DNA of 64,000 bases from CAYIBZ01 sp964361795 (GTDB lineage Bacteria > Patescibacteriota > Minisyncoccia > UBA6257 > WO2-44-18): NCBI GenBank assembly GCA_964361795.1, contig CAYIBZ010000001.1, forward strand, positions 12,029 through 76,028, read 5' to 3'. Each line of letters opens with the position of its first letter. The first letter of the stretch is position 1. A program made the position numbers and the translations under genes. Shown here in pieces: positions 50,997 through 59,927 of this stretch. The notes under the pieces were generated by a model, which was not told the DNA's origin, searched no databases, and was given only the letters and a program-made list of their open reading frames with translations.

Positions 50997-51795
50997 GTTT
51001 TTTTCCTGCCATCTGAATTTTTTTTAACACCAATTTGTTGCCAACTGCTTCCGCTTCCAGTATTTTGACTCTTTTTCCGTCTTGGATTGTCCAAGTCCCG
51101 GGCTCTGGATTTAAAGCTCTGACTTTCCGGTCTACGGCGGCTGGATCATCTTTTGTTAAATCAATGAAAGCGTCCTGACTGGTAAATTTTTTAGTATAAG
51201 TTGCCTCGGATTCGTTTTGCGGTGCCGGTTTTATTTCGCCTCTTACAAATCTCGGCAATGTTTCAATCAGTAAATCTGCGCTTAATTCGGAAAGCGCCTG
51301 AAGTAGTCTTGGAAATTTGAAATTGAGAATTGGAAATTCTAATTCTCGCTGTGCGAGAACCGGCCCATGATCTATTTTTTCATCAATTAAAAATAAAGTC
51401 GTACCTGTCTTTTCTTCGCCATTTAAAATAACGGACTGAATGGGCGTGGCGCCGCGATATTTCGGCAATAATGACGGGTGAACGCCAATCGTTCCTAGGC
51501 GCGGTGAAGATATTATTCTTTTGGGAAGAATTTTAGAATAAGCGGCTACGATAGCGAAATCTAAATTTCGCGAATTCAAATATTTCAATGTTTCAACATC
51601 AAAAGTTTCGGGCTGAAGAACTTGAATTTTGTGTTTTTCGGCTAAAAATTTGACGGGCGGCGAAGTAACGATTTTTTTTCTTCCCGCTGGTCTGTCCGGA
51701 TTGCAAACAACCAAAGTTGGCGGCATACCGGCCTTGATAAGCCGTTCCAAAATTATTGCGGCGAATTCCGGAGTGCCGAAGAAAACATATTTCAT
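50974..51795 (-). CDS. fmt: Methionyl-tRNA formyltransferase
   Basis: It has 273 residues, short of the usual 310 because the C-terminal OB domain is trimmed. FFGTPEFAAIILERL starts the fold and HPSLLPKYRGATPIQ is the catalytic signature. It formylates initiator Met-tRNA. The stretch LEFPILNFKFPRLLQ comes from GGAAATT-type simple repeats read in frame. The deformylase gene is next but one segment upstream on the same strand, the usual functional pair. Confidence 0.93.
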   Translation of the reverse strand: MKYVFFGTPEFAAIILERLIKAGMPPTLVVCNPDRPAGRKKIVTSPPVKFLAEKHKIQVLQPETFDVETLKYLNSRNLDFAIVAAYSKILPKRIISSPRLGTIGVHPSLLPKYRGATPIQSVILNGEEKTGTTLFLIDEKIDHGPVLAQRELEFPILNFKFPRLLQALSELSADLLIETLPRFVRGEIKPAPQNESEATYTKKFTSQDAFIDLTKDDPAAVDRKVRALNPEPGTWTIQDGKRVKILEAEAVGNKLVLKKIQMAGKKPTLLKDR

Positions 51796-51865
51796 AAATT
51801 TCTAATTATTCTAATTTTTAAATCCTAAACAAATCTAAATGACAAAATCTAAAGATCAAAAATTT

Positions 51866-51922
51866 TGACATTTAGTCATTTGAACTTGGTTTGACATTTG
51901 AGCTTTGAAATTTGACATTATT
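51866..51922. repeat. Dispersed AT-rich intergenic repeat, copy 1
   Basis: TTTGACATTTAGTCATTTG and the next 38 bp are nearly the same as 55683-55737. It lies between def and fmt. Confidence 0.75.
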
Positions 51923-52414
51923 TCACTGGGATTTGTTGAGGTCAATAGAAATTTTCTCGACCTTCTTTGTCTTATCAGTAAACAACTTCCCACCCAAGTG
52001 GTCCATTTCGTGCTGGAAAACGCGAGCCAAAAGCCCCCAAGCTTTTATTTTAATTTTTTTGCCGCTGGAATTGTATCCTGCCAATGTTATCTTTTCGGGG
52101 CGCTCCACAATCCCATAAACTCCGGGAACGCTAAGGCAACCCTCGTCAAGAGAAGACGTTTCTTTTGATTTTTGGAGAATTTCCGGGTTGAACACGGCGT
52201 AAAACTTATTCTCTACTTGAGCCACAAATGTCTTGATATTTAGGCCTATTTGGTTGGCGCTTAAGCCAATGCCAGACGCTTTTTTCATCATCTGCCGCAT
52301 CGTTTTTACTAATTCCCGGATCTCTGCTTGGCTGTGTTTTTTGAAATCAAAATTAACGGTTTTCTGCCGCAAAAATTTTTCGTCTTTTTTATTTTTCACC
52401 GTAACTATATTCAT
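51923..52414 (-). CDS. def: Peptide deformylase
   Basis: It has 163 residues. Motif 1 is GIGLSANQIG, motif 2 is EGCLSVPG (metal Cys), and motif 3 is FQHEMDHLGG (metal His pair and catalytic Glu). It removes the N-formyl group from new proteins. The start overlaps the upstream 88-residue gene by 4 bp. Confidence 0.95.
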   Translation of the reverse strand: MNIVTVKNKKDEKFLRQKTVNFDFKKHSQAEIRELVKTMRQMMKKASGIGLSANQIGLNIKTFVAQVENKFYAVFNPEILQKSKETSSLDEGCLSVPGVYGIVERPEKITLAGYNSSGKKIKIKAWGLLARVFQHEMDHLGGKLFTDKTKKVEKISIDLNKSQ

Positions 52415-52677
52415 TTGATATCCCTGATGATTTTCATAAAATAAGCCCCGGCGTTCTTAATGTTTTTATTTTCCGCAATGGATTTCGCGGCGCTTAAGAG
52501 CTTGATTGCGTCGTGTTCTTTAGCTAATTTGATGTACAGCCCTCTGTGTTTCCAGTCACGCAGTATAACCGCTATTTCTAAACCAATCAACTGGTGGGAT
52601 GTGTAAGCTTTAGATTGCTTGGAACGTTTTTTAAGCTCATCAAAAAATGATCCGCTGGATTCCTTAAACGCTCTCAT
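52411..52677 (-). CDS. Small helical protein coupled to def
   Basis: It has 88 residues from MRAFKESSGSFFDELKKRSK. It is basic, soluble and helical, with no recognised family. The 4-bp overlap with def points to one operon. The longer upstream frame would cross the divergent protease gene and is rejected. Confidence 0.6.
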   Translation of the reverse strand: MRAFKESSGSFFDELKKRSKQSKAYTSHQLIGLEIAVILRDWKHRGLYIKLAKEHDAIKLLSAAKSIAENKNIKNAGAYFMKIIRDIK

Positions 52678-52714
52678 ATTGTTAATTATACATGAATAAA
52701 TTAAAATTGATTTT

Positions 52715-53910
52715 ATGAGATTGAAAAGTACATTATTCACTGTTGCCGTCAGCGTTGTTGCCGCCATTGCTCTTGGTGGAATGTTTTATTTGGGATTTGC
52801 CGCTGGCGCCCGTAATCCAAAAGTAATAACAGTCAAAGGAATAACCAATATCGGCGATGAGGATGTGACAGCCGATTTTGGAGTTTTTTGGCAAGTGTGG
52901 GACTACATTAAAAAAGAACATGTAAATGGAACCGAAGCTAAAGATCAAAATTTAGTCTACGGCGCCGTTAGCGGATTAGTGGATTCTCTGCAAGATCCTA
53001 ATACAAATTTTTTCTCGCCTGAAGATACCAAAAAATTCTTGGAAGATGTGAGCGGGTCTTTTGGAGGAATCGGCGCGGAAATTGGAGTTCGCAATGACCA
53101 ATTAGTTATCGTGGCGCCGCTGAAAGGGTCTCCGGCGGAAAAAGCGGGCCTTAGAAGCGGGGATAAGATATTAAAAGTGGGGGATTCTGTTTCAATTGAT
53201 ATGCAAGTTACTGAAGCGGTTAAGCTTATCAGAGGCGATCCCGGCACCACTGTAATCCTTACTATCACGCGCAATGGCTGGAGCAAGCCGCAAGAGATCT
53301 CCATAACGCGCGATATTATAAAGGTGCCAACATTAGAATTAGAAATCAAAGATGTTCAGCTTGCCGGTAAGTCCGACGCTGAAACCGCTGTTCCAGAAAA
53401 CAAGGAAATCGCGCATATCAAACTTTATTCTTTCAACGAAAATTCCATACCGTTATTCCAGCAAGCAATGCTGAAAGCGCTGCTGGCTGGCGCAAAGGGA
53501 ATGATTCTGGACCTTCGCAATAATCCCGGCGGCTATTTGGAAGTGGCAGTTAATTTAGCCGGTTGGTTCTTGCCCCGAGGAAGCGTTGTGGTTACGGAAG
53601 ATTTCCGAACGGGAGAGGACACAGTTTTTCGGGCTAACGGCAATGAAGCTTTAAAAGATTTTCCGGTCGTGGCGCTAATTAATGGAGGATCGGCATCGGC
53701 TTCGGAAATTCTCGCCGGCGCTCTTAGGGATCACCGCGATATAAAACTGATCGGTGAAAAAAGTTTCGGGAAAGGCACAGTGCAAGAACTTAAAACTCTA
53801 AAAGATAACTCTTCATTAAAATTGACAATTGCCCAATGGCTGTTGCCTAGCGGAAAAACTATTGAAAAAAATGGATTGGTTCCGGATATAGAAGTAAAGC
53901 TTACCGAAGA
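52715..53910 (+). CDS. S41 family C-terminal processing protease (3' end lost in a gap)
   Basis: The visible part has 398 residues. A membrane anchor (LFTVAVSVVAAIALGGMFYL), a PDZ domain (VIVAPLKGSPAEKAGLRSGD), and the S41 core with the nucleophile in NGGSASASEIL and the Lys in GEKSFGKGTVQELK are in order. CtpA-type proteases trim or degrade exported proteins. The final 20-40 residues fall in the 100-N gap. As assembled it reads through into L9, which is not real. Confidence 0.92.
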
Positions 53911-54010
53911 NNNNNNNNNNNNNNNNNNNNNNNNNNNNNNNNNNNNNNNNNNNNNNNNNNNNNNNNNNNNNNNNNNNNNNNNNNNNNNNNNNNNNNNNNN
54001 NNNNNNNNNN
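53911..54010. other. Assembly gap (100 N) without duplicated flanks
   Basis: Unlike the other three gaps, the flanks do not overlap, so real sequence is missing: the S41 C-terminus, the spacer and the first codons of rplI. Confidence 0.95.
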
Positions 54011-54430
54011 TTGCTTCAAGATATAAAATGGGTTGGTCGAAAAATGGAAATTAAAAACGTTAGCGATGGTTACGCGCGAAATTTTTTGATTGCCAAAAAA
54101 CTGGCAATACCGGCTGACCAAACAGCGATTAAAATCAAATCTGACAGCGATGCCAAGGAACAGGCTCTAGTTAAAAAATATCAAGACTTGGCAAAAAAAT
54201 TAGAATCTGAATCTATAGAATTTTTTGTTAAAACTGGGCCGAAAGGTGAGATGTTTGGTTCCATTGGGCCTAGCCAAATTCAAAAAACCTTAGAGGATAG
54301 GGGATTTGGCGCTTCAGAAATCGTTCTAGAACAACCGATAAAGTCGCTTGGAAAGCATAAATCAATTGTTAAGCTTGGCAGAGGAATTCAAACGACAATT
54401 GAAATTATTGTTTCACCGGCGTCACGCTAA
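54011..54430 (+). CDS. rplI: 50S ribosomal protein L9 (5' end lost in a gap)
   Basis: The frame opens LLQDIKWVGRKMEIKNVSDG and continues with YARNFLIAKKLA, the bL9 signature; only about four residues should be missing. A long connecting helix and the C-terminal rRNA-binding domain (FGSIGPSQIQKTLEDRGF) follow. L9 has been reported missing from some CPR groups, so its presence helps in placing this organism. It converges on rpmA with a 26-bp overlap. Confidence 0.92.
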   Translation: MLQDIKWVGRKMEIKNVSDGYARNFLIAKKLAIPADQTAIKIKSDSDAKEQALVKKYQDLAKKLESESIEFFVKTGPKGEMFGSIGPSQIQKTLEDRGFGASEIVLEQPIKSLGKHKSIVKLGRGIQTTIEIIVSPASR

Positions 54431-54689
54431 CTTTAGTAACGTAACGATTAGACCCGTCAAAACGAGTTTTCTTGGCATGGGTAAATTTAACCACGCCAGT
54501 TTTCTCGGCATATAAAGTATCGTCGCCGGCGATACGGATATTTTCTCCGGCTAGATATTTGGAACCGCGCTGGCGAATTACGATCTCGCCAGTGTTGACC
54601 AATTCGCCATTATTAACTTTTACTCCCAGCCGCTTGCCGGCCGAGTCGCGGCCCAGTTTAGTAGAACCGCCGGATTTAGTATGTGCCAT
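54405..54689 (-). CDS. rpmA: 50S ribosomal protein L27
   Basis: It has 94 residues. MAHTKSGGSTKLGRDSAGKR is the bL27 N-terminus, which reaches the peptidyl transferase centre; IRQRGSKYLAGENI follows. There is no N-terminal extension needing cleavage. It is separate from rplU (8142), against the usual bacterial order. Confidence 0.96.
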   Translation of the reverse strand: MAHTKSGGSTKLGRDSAGKRLGVKVNNGELVNTGEIVIRQRGSKYLAGENIRIAGDDTLYAEKTGVVKFTHAKKTRFDGSNRYVTKVSVTPVKQ

Positions 54690-54811
54690 TTTTGCCCAAG
54701 AGCGGAGCGATTGGTTACAAAAATGAGCATCCCGCACCAATTTTGCCCTCGCCGCTTATTAAATAGTAATTATACAGACAAAACAGAATTTGTAAAGAAC
54801 GGCCCGCGTGT

Positions 54812-54864
54812 GCCGAATAGGCACTCCCGTTGTTGACGAAGCAGGCCGTTCGTGTATTACTTGC
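54812..54864. ncRNA. Structured repeated element, copy 2
   Basis: The outer stem AACGGCC/GGCCGTT and hairpin GTGCC-GAAT-AGGCAC are followed by CCCGTTGTTGACGAAGC. The right flank (GCAAAATTTGGCGCGGGG) also matches that of copy 1. It lies between rpmA and the exonuclease gene. Confidence 0.5.
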
Positions 54865-54894
54865 AAAATTTGGCGCGGGGGTGCCCATATTAAT

Positions 54895-54922
54895 TTGAAT
54901 TGTCTAAATTTTGTTCTATAAT
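54895..54922 (+). promoter_or_regulatory. Promoter for a leaderless mRNA
   Basis: TTGAAT, 16 nt, TATAAT; the ATG at 54930 follows 7 nt later. Confidence 0.65.
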
Positions 54923-54929
54923 TCCTGAT

Positions 54930-55649
54930 ATGACATCTCATCCGAAACTTATTTTTGATATTGAGACCGTCGGCGCGGATTTTGATTCATTAGATGAAAC
55001 TACCCAAGAAAATCTAACCCGCTGGATCAAAAAAGAATCCGCCGACGGGGAAGACTATAAAACCGCGTTAGAGGATCTGAAAAACGGCCTTGGCTTCTCG
55101 CCGCTTACCGGTGAAATTGTGGCGATCGGAGTTTTGGATTATCACAAAAACGAAGGGGCGGTGTATTTTCAGTCTCCGGGCCAAAAAATCGCTGAATTCA
55201 CGGAAAACGGCATCAAATTTAAGCAAATGGATGAAAAACAAATGTTAGACCAGTTCTGGAAACTGGCGGATAAATTTCACCATTTTATCACTTTCAACGG
55301 CCGAGCTTTTGACGCGCCATTTTTAATGGTACGTTCGGCAGTGCATGGAATTCGCCCCAGCAAGGACTTGATGCGGGCGCGGTATTTGTATCAGCAGAAT
55401 CCGGAAGCGGTTCATATTGATCTTTATGACCAGCTGTCTTTTTATGGAGCGACGAGGCGGAAGGGCAGTCTGCATCTTTGGAGCCGGCTTTTCGGAATAG
55501 AAAGTCCGAAAGCAGGCGGCGTAACAGGAGATGACGTCGGCCGCCTCTTTAAGGAAAAAAAGTTTTTGGAAATCGCTAAATACAATGTTGGCGACCTCCG
55601 CGCAACCAGCGCGCTATACGAAAAATGGGAGAAATACCTAAATTTCTAA
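54930..55649 (+). CDS. DEDD-family 3'-5' exonuclease
   Basis: It has 239 residues. LIFDIETVG gives the first Asp-Glu, FITFNGRAFDAPFL the second Asp, and AKYNVGDLRATSALYEKW the third. This is the PolB-like exonuclease fold standing alone, with no polymerase domain. It probably trims DNA or RNA ends in repair or turnover. Confidence 0.8.
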   Translation: MTSHPKLIFDIETVGADFDSLDETTQENLTRWIKKESADGEDYKTALEDLKNGLGFSPLTGEIVAIGVLDYHKNEGAVYFQSPGQKIAEFTENGIKFKQMDEKQMLDQFWKLADKFHHFITFNGRAFDAPFLMVRSAVHGIRPSKDLMRARYLYQQNPEAVHIDLYDQLSFYGATRRKGSLHLWSRLFGIESPKAGGVTGDDVGRLFKEKKFLEIAKYNVGDLRATSALYEKWEKYLNF

Positions 55650-55682
55650 ATCAATGTTAAAATCCAAAATCCAAAGCCATTT

Positions 55683-55737
55683 TTTGACATTTAGCCATTT
55701 GAACTTGATTTGATATTTGAGCTTTGAAATTTGGATT
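55683..55737. repeat. Dispersed AT-rich intergenic repeat, copy 2
   Basis: TTTGACATTTAGCCATTTG and the following bases match 51866-51922 with a few changes. Confidence 0.75.
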
Positions 55738-55740
55738 TTT

Positions 55741-55884
55741 ATGAGCTGGTTTCAATCTCACAAAGAGCAAATAATAAAAACAGTATTAGTGGTACTGCTC
55801 GCTACTTTAAGTTTCGGCCTCGGCTATCTCATTCGGGGCGAAATCAAAAAAGCGCCGATTATTATTGACAAAAATTCGCAATAG
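55741..55884 (+). CDS. 47-residue single-helix membrane protein
   Basis: It starts MSWFQSHKEQIIKTVLVVLL; the helix is followed by GLGYLIRGEIKKAPIIIDKN. It looks like the anchor segment of a larger exported protein whose remainder is missing, or a true small protein. The stop is clean. A perfect 11-bp terminator follows at 55943-55973. Confidence 0.5.
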   Translation: MSWFQSHKEQIIKTVLVVLLATLSFGLGYLIRGEIKKAPIIIDKNSQ

Positions 55885-55942
55885 ATCTACAATACCACTC
55901 GGAGGCTGAAGGCGGATTGTGGATCCACTGGAAGTCTTCTCC

Positions 55943-55973
55943 GGCCCCGACAGCAACTGTCGGGGCCCTTTTT
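55943..55973. terminator. Strong intrinsic terminator
   Basis: GGCCCCGACAG-CAA-CTGTCGGGGCC followed by CTTTTTT. Confidence 0.85.
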
Positions 55974-56024
55974 TAAAAAATCTTCATTAAATGTTCCGAA
56001 AAGGAATATGCCTTTCGGGCAAAA

Positions 56025-57335
56025 CTATCCCAACCTGTCGTTCTTTACAAAAATCTTAAGCCCCTTTAGCCAAATTTTTAACGCTTTTCCAAAAGGAATA
56101 ATTGAAATCAAATAATTCAGTTCCACCAAACCTTTCAAAATCCACCCAAGCAACCCGGAAATTACAAATGGGCCGATTTTCGCGATCGCATATTTTCCGC
56201 CAATCGGAATTACGTAGGGATATGCCATAGGTTTATAAACATATCTTTTTACATTGCGAGTAATATTTTCCTTTGCCATAATATCCGCAATTATATTTTT
56301 GGCCGCCACATTGGCTTGAGAAATGGCCGCTCTTGCCACTCCCGGAATGGGTTTTCCAGAAACTGGATCATAGAAACAAACCGCGTCTCCGATGCCGTAA
56401 ATTTTTCCATAAAGTTTCAAGTCAGGACTTTGCGGCAAACACTCCATTTCTCCAACCACTTCCACTCGGCCCCGTTTTTCCAATTTTAGCGGCAGAGTTC
56501 CAACTAAACTAGCCGCTTTCACGCCGCCAGTCCACACCAAAACGTCATAGGATATTTCCTTGCCGCTTTTTAAAGAAATTTTTCCCGGTGATACGTTACT
56601 AATTGTTTCATTAACAACGACTTCAATGCCTAGCTTAGACAATCGTTTTTGCGCTCTTTTGATGATAGTTGGCGTGAATACCGACAGCACTGTCGAAGCT
56701 CCTTCTATAATGGTTATTTGGGCCGCGCACTTCATTCCTTTTACTTCTTCCTTCATTTCGCATAGCCATTCCTTAAGTTCGCCAGACAATTCTACGCCAG
56801 TAGAACCGCCGCCGCCAATTACAATCCGGACGATTTCTTTTCCAGAAGTAATTAATTCCCAAATTTTATCCCTTATTTTGATAGCATCCAGAAAGCCCTT
56901 CAAAATAAAAGAGTTTTCCTTCAACCCTTTAATGTCAAAATAATTAATTTCAGACCCAAGCGCCAAAACTAAATAATCAAATTTTAATTCTTCCTGCCGG
57001 CTGCTCGGCGCCGCGCACAAACAATGAATGTCGCCGTTCATTAAATCTAATTGCGTAATTTCTCCGTGAAGAAACCGAATCGGCAAATCCGAAATTATTT
57101 TTTCAATAGGAAAGGTCACAATCTGCTTTAAATCCAAGTAATCGGCAGTTTCTTTTGACGTGGCGGCAATTTCATAAAGAGTGGGAGTATAGGTGTGGTA
57201 AGCATTGCGGTCAATAAGAGTTACGCCGTATTTTTCCTGTAATTTTAATTTTTTTATTTTTCGGCCAATGAAAAGAGCGGCTCTAAGTCCCCCAAAACCG
57301 GCGCCAACGATAATAATGGAATGCTTATTAGTCAC
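56025..57335 (-). CDS. ndh: Type II NADH dehydrogenase (NDH-2)
   Basis: It has 436 residues. IIIVGAGFGGLRAALFIG is the FAD Rossmann motif, IVIGGGGSTGVELSGELKEW binds NADH, and YGIGDAVCFYD closes the FAD site. A C-terminal amphipathic helix region (LLGWILKGLVELNYLISIIP) would hold it to the membrane. It oxidises NADH and reduces quinone without pumping. No other respiratory genes are in the window; with SOD it hints at oxygen use or defence. Confidence 0.85.
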   Translation of the reverse strand: MTNKHSIIIVGAGFGGLRAALFIGRKIKKLKLQEKYGVTLIDRNAYHTYTPTLYEIAATSKETADYLDLKQIVTFPIEKIISDLPIRFLHGEITQLDLMNGDIHCLCAAPSSRQEELKFDYLVLALGSEINYFDIKGLKENSFILKGFLDAIKIRDKIWELITSGKEIVRIVIGGGGSTGVELSGELKEWLCEMKEEVKGMKCAAQITIIEGASTVLSVFTPTIIKRAQKRLSKLGIEVVVNETISNVSPGKISLKSGKEISYDVLVWTGGVKAASLVGTLPLKLEKRGRVEVVGEMECLPQSPDLKLYGKIYGIGDAVCFYDPVSGKPIPGVARAAISQANVAAKNIIADIMAKENITRNVKRYVYKPMAYPYVIPIGGKYAIAKIGPFVISGLLGWILKGLVELNYLISIIPFGKALKIWLKGLKIFVKNDRLG

Positions 57336-57369
57336 AAAGTTTAGTTTATCATATAATAGTTATGTTCGT

Positions 57370-58383
57370 ATGAAATATCTTCATCAGATTGATAAAAAAC
57401 TTCTTCAAAACAAGATTTGTCTGCTAAGAGTGGATTTTAACGTGGAATCCGTCAAAGATTCCTTGCGTTTAGAATCATCATTGCCGACAATTCATTTCTT
57501 GTTAAAAAACGGGGCCCGCGTTTTATTGCTTAGCCATCGGGGCCGACCGCAAAAAATAGATAAAAAATTAAGTCTTAAAATTTTCGTCCCATTTCTGGAA
57601 AAAAATCTTGAAGAATCGGTAAAATTTTTACCAACAATTCCGGTAAAACTTCCTGAAGGCAAACTAATGCTTTTGGAGAATCTCCGGTTTTGGCCAGAGG
57701 AAGAAAAAAATAATTTAGGATGGGCGAAAAAATTATCAGAATTAGGGGATATTTACATCAATGACGCTTTTGCCGTTTCGCATAGGGAAAATGCTTCGGT
57801 AACTCAATTGCCAAAACTCTTGCCGTCTTACGCCGGCTTATTGCTTGAAAATGAAATAGCAAATCTCTCCAAAATAATGAATCAACCCCAAAAACCGCTG
57901 GTTTTAATTTTTGGCGGAGCAAAAATTGAAGACAAACTTCCGGCAATTAAAAATTTGCTTCCCAAGGCCAATAAGGTTCTTTTAGGAAGCAGTGTCGTGA
58001 ACAATGGAGCTAAATTTACCGTTCACGATTCCGAAAAGGTTTTAAAACCCGAAGACTGGCTGACAGAAAACGGCAAGGCCTTGGACATCGGCCTGCTTAC
58101 GATTCAGAATTACACCGGCATTATCAAAAAAGCTAAAACTGTTATTTGGAACGGGCCGGTTGGATTGTTTGAAAATAAAAAGTTTCAAGCCGGTTCCGCG
58201 GCCATTGCCAAAGCCATTGCCAAAAGCGATGCCTTTTCCGTTGTTGGCGGCGGCGAAACAACCCAGCTTATCCTGCAGTTGGGTCTAGAGAAAAAAATTG
58301 GCTTTCTTTCCACCGGCGGGGGAGCGATGTTAGAATTCTTATCAGGCAAAAATCTGCCCGGCATAGAAGCCCTAAACACATGA
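57370..58383 (+). CDS. pgk: Phosphoglycerate kinase, short form
   Basis: It has 337 residues against about 390. LLRVDFNV, LLSHRGRPQK, LLENLRFWPEE and INDAFAVSHRENAS are N-domain blocks. GGAKIEDKL, TVIWNGPVGLFE, GGGETTQLIL and STGGGAMLEFLSGKNLPGI are C-domain blocks. It makes ATP and 3-phosphoglycerate in glycolysis. The shortening is spread over loops, mainly near the hinge. Its stop overlaps the DHH gene by 4 bp. Confidence 0.93.
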   Translation: MKYLHQIDKKLLQNKICLLRVDFNVESVKDSLRLESSLPTIHFLLKNGARVLLLSHRGRPQKIDKKLSLKIFVPFLEKNLEESVKFLPTIPVKLPEGKLMLLENLRFWPEEEKNNLGWAKKLSELGDIYINDAFAVSHRENASVTQLPKLLPSYAGLLLENEIANLSKIMNQPQKPLVLIFGGAKIEDKLPAIKNLLPKANKVLLGSSVVNNGAKFTVHDSEKVLKPEDWLTENGKALDIGLLTIQNYTGIIKKAKTVIWNGPVGLFENKKFQAGSAAIAKAIAKSDAFSVVGGGETTQLILQLGLEKKIGFLSTGGGAMLEFLSGKNLPGIEALNT

Positions 58384-59231
58384 AAAATATCGCGGTAATT
58401 TATCACGGAGATTGCCGAGACGGCTTTGGAGGCGCTTATTCGGCTTGGAAAAAATTCGGCGTTAAATCGGATTATTTCGGCATGAAAAGCCATCAAGACC
58501 CTTTGCCGACTGGATTAAAAAATAAGGAAATTTATATAATTGATTTTAGCGTTCCGGTGCCAGTGATGAAAAAACTGATAAAAACCAACAAAAAAGTGGT
58601 TGCTTTAGACCATCATATCTCCGCCGAAAAACAGACAAAATTGGCTCATGAGTATGTTTATGATTTGAAACGTTCCGGTTCAACTATTGCTTGGAAATAT
58701 TTCCATCCAAACAAACCAACGCCCAAAATCCTCCAGCATATTGAAGATATAGATATTTGGCGTTTTACTATTCCCAAAACCAAAGAAGTAATATCGCATA
58801 TGCAGCTTATAGAGTATGATTTTCCAATCTGGGATCGGATAGTTAAAAACTTTGAAAAGTCGGCATTTCGCGCGCAATTTATCAAAGACGGGGAGCTATT
58901 ATTAAAATACGAAAAAAGAATGCTTGATTTATTGATGGAAAGGGCGGAACCGGTAAAATTTGAAGAATACAAAACCCTCGCGGTTAATTCGCCGATTTTA
59001 ATGTCAGAACTTGGCGCGGCTATCGTCAAGAAAATGCCGCCAATAGGAATAGTCTGGAGCCAAAAAGCGGGAGCCGATGGCAAAATAATCAGAACCGTAT
59101 CTTTGAGATCTAATGGAAAAGTTGATGTTTCAAAACTCGCCCAAAAATATGGCGGCGGGGGACACAAGGCGGCAGCGGGATTTTCTTTCCCGGCAGAACA
59201 AACCCCTCCATGGAGATCCGTAGAAAAATAA
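58380..59231 (+). CDS. DHH/DHHA1 family phosphohydrolase
   Basis: It has 283 residues. YHGDCRDGFGGAY and VALDHHISAE are the DHH metal motifs; the C-terminal YGGGGHKAAAGFSF is DHHA1. The family includes nanoRNase and cyclic-dinucleotide phosphodiesterases. The short form without added domains could degrade oligoribonucleotides or pApA. It is coupled to pgk. Confidence 0.82.
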   Translation: MKNIAVIYHGDCRDGFGGAYSAWKKFGVKSDYFGMKSHQDPLPTGLKNKEIYIIDFSVPVPVMKKLIKTNKKVVALDHHISAEKQTKLAHEYVYDLKRSGSTIAWKYFHPNKPTPKILQHIEDIDIWRFTIPKTKEVISHMQLIEYDFPIWDRIVKNFEKSAFRAQFIKDGELLLKYEKRMLDLLMERAEPVKFEEYKTLAVNSPILMSELGAAIVKKMPPIGIVWSQKAGADGKIIRTVSLRSNGKVDVSKLAQKYGGGGHKAAAGFSFPAEQTPPWRSVEK

Positions 59232-59280
59232 AAGGTGTCATGTAGCGTAGGAAAAGAAAAAAGACCCGCATTCGCGAGCC

Positions 59281-59682
59281 TTATGGAAGAACTCCTATTA
59301 CAGGATTCTTTGTTAAACCTCTTGCTATCCAATGACACTTCTTGAGACGCATCATGGATTCGCCTTTACGGAATACCCCCTGCCATGCCTCAAAACGGGA
59401 ACGACGAGGAATAGGGACTTTCGTGAAATAAAGTCGTCCGCCTTCTTTTCTGAACCTGACATCAGCTAGACCCGGCCATAGCAATATGAGGTTTTCTGTG
59501 GCAAATTCAGATAGTTTCTTTCCACGATAATCTTCTCTGACTACCACGGTTTCACCAAGCGTTGCGCCTTTAATTCCCAAAATGCGAGCTACGAACCACT
59601 TGGCGGCATCCTGTTCATTTTTGCCACCAACGAAAGAGAATAGATCGCCGCTTTCAACACAGAATACTGGATAGAATTTCAT
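59281..59682 (-). CDS. Small accessory protein of unknown function
   Basis: It has 133 residues from MKFYPVFCVESGDLFSFVGG, with AAAGGAGG 5 nt before the ATG. It is basic and soluble; VPIPRRSRFEAWQGVFRKG and KCHWIARGLTKN are the most charged parts. No family is recognised. A hairpin with a T run (about 59256-59278) ends it. Confidence 0.6.
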   Translation of the reverse strand: MKFYPVFCVESGDLFSFVGGKNEQDAAKWFVARILGIKGATLGETVVVREDYRGKKLSEFATENLILLWPGLADVRFRKEGGRLYFTKVPIPRRSRFEAWQGVFRKGESMMRLKKCHWIARGLTKNPVIGVLP

Positions 59683-59767
59683 AATTGCCTCCTTTTGAAA
59701 GATCTGAAGTTCTGAGTTGAGTATAGATTATCATGGTGAATGGTTTGTACGCAAGAACAAAAAAATC

Positions 59768-59879
59768 CCCATGACATTTTCTATAATTTGACCAGATTGA
59801 CAGACGCGCGGCAAGAAAAATGGCTTAAGATATGATAAATCCCTGCGGTTGGTTATTGAAAAAGCAGAAGTGTCATGGG
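59768..59879. repeat. MITE-like repeat R1
   Basis: The 112-bp element has ends CCCATGACA and TGTCATGGG. It shares AAAAATGGCTTAA and CCCTGCGGTTGGTTATTG with R2 and R3, but lacks their central 35 bp. Confidence 0.8.
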
Positions 59880-59898
59880 CAATGAGGATGAAAAAAAG

Positions 59899-59914
59899 AG
59901 CCACATACGTGGCT
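59899..59914 (-). terminator. Terminator of the 59928 gene
   Basis: AGCCAC-ATAC-GTGGCT, followed by a T run on the minus strand. Confidence 0.75.
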
Positions 59915-59927
59915 TGAGAGAGATTGG

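Noticed and set aside
52715..54430. A single protein joining an S41 protease to ribosomal protein L9
   Set aside because: The join passes through 100 N, and the L9 part begins at the normal L9 N-terminus. It is two genes and a gap.
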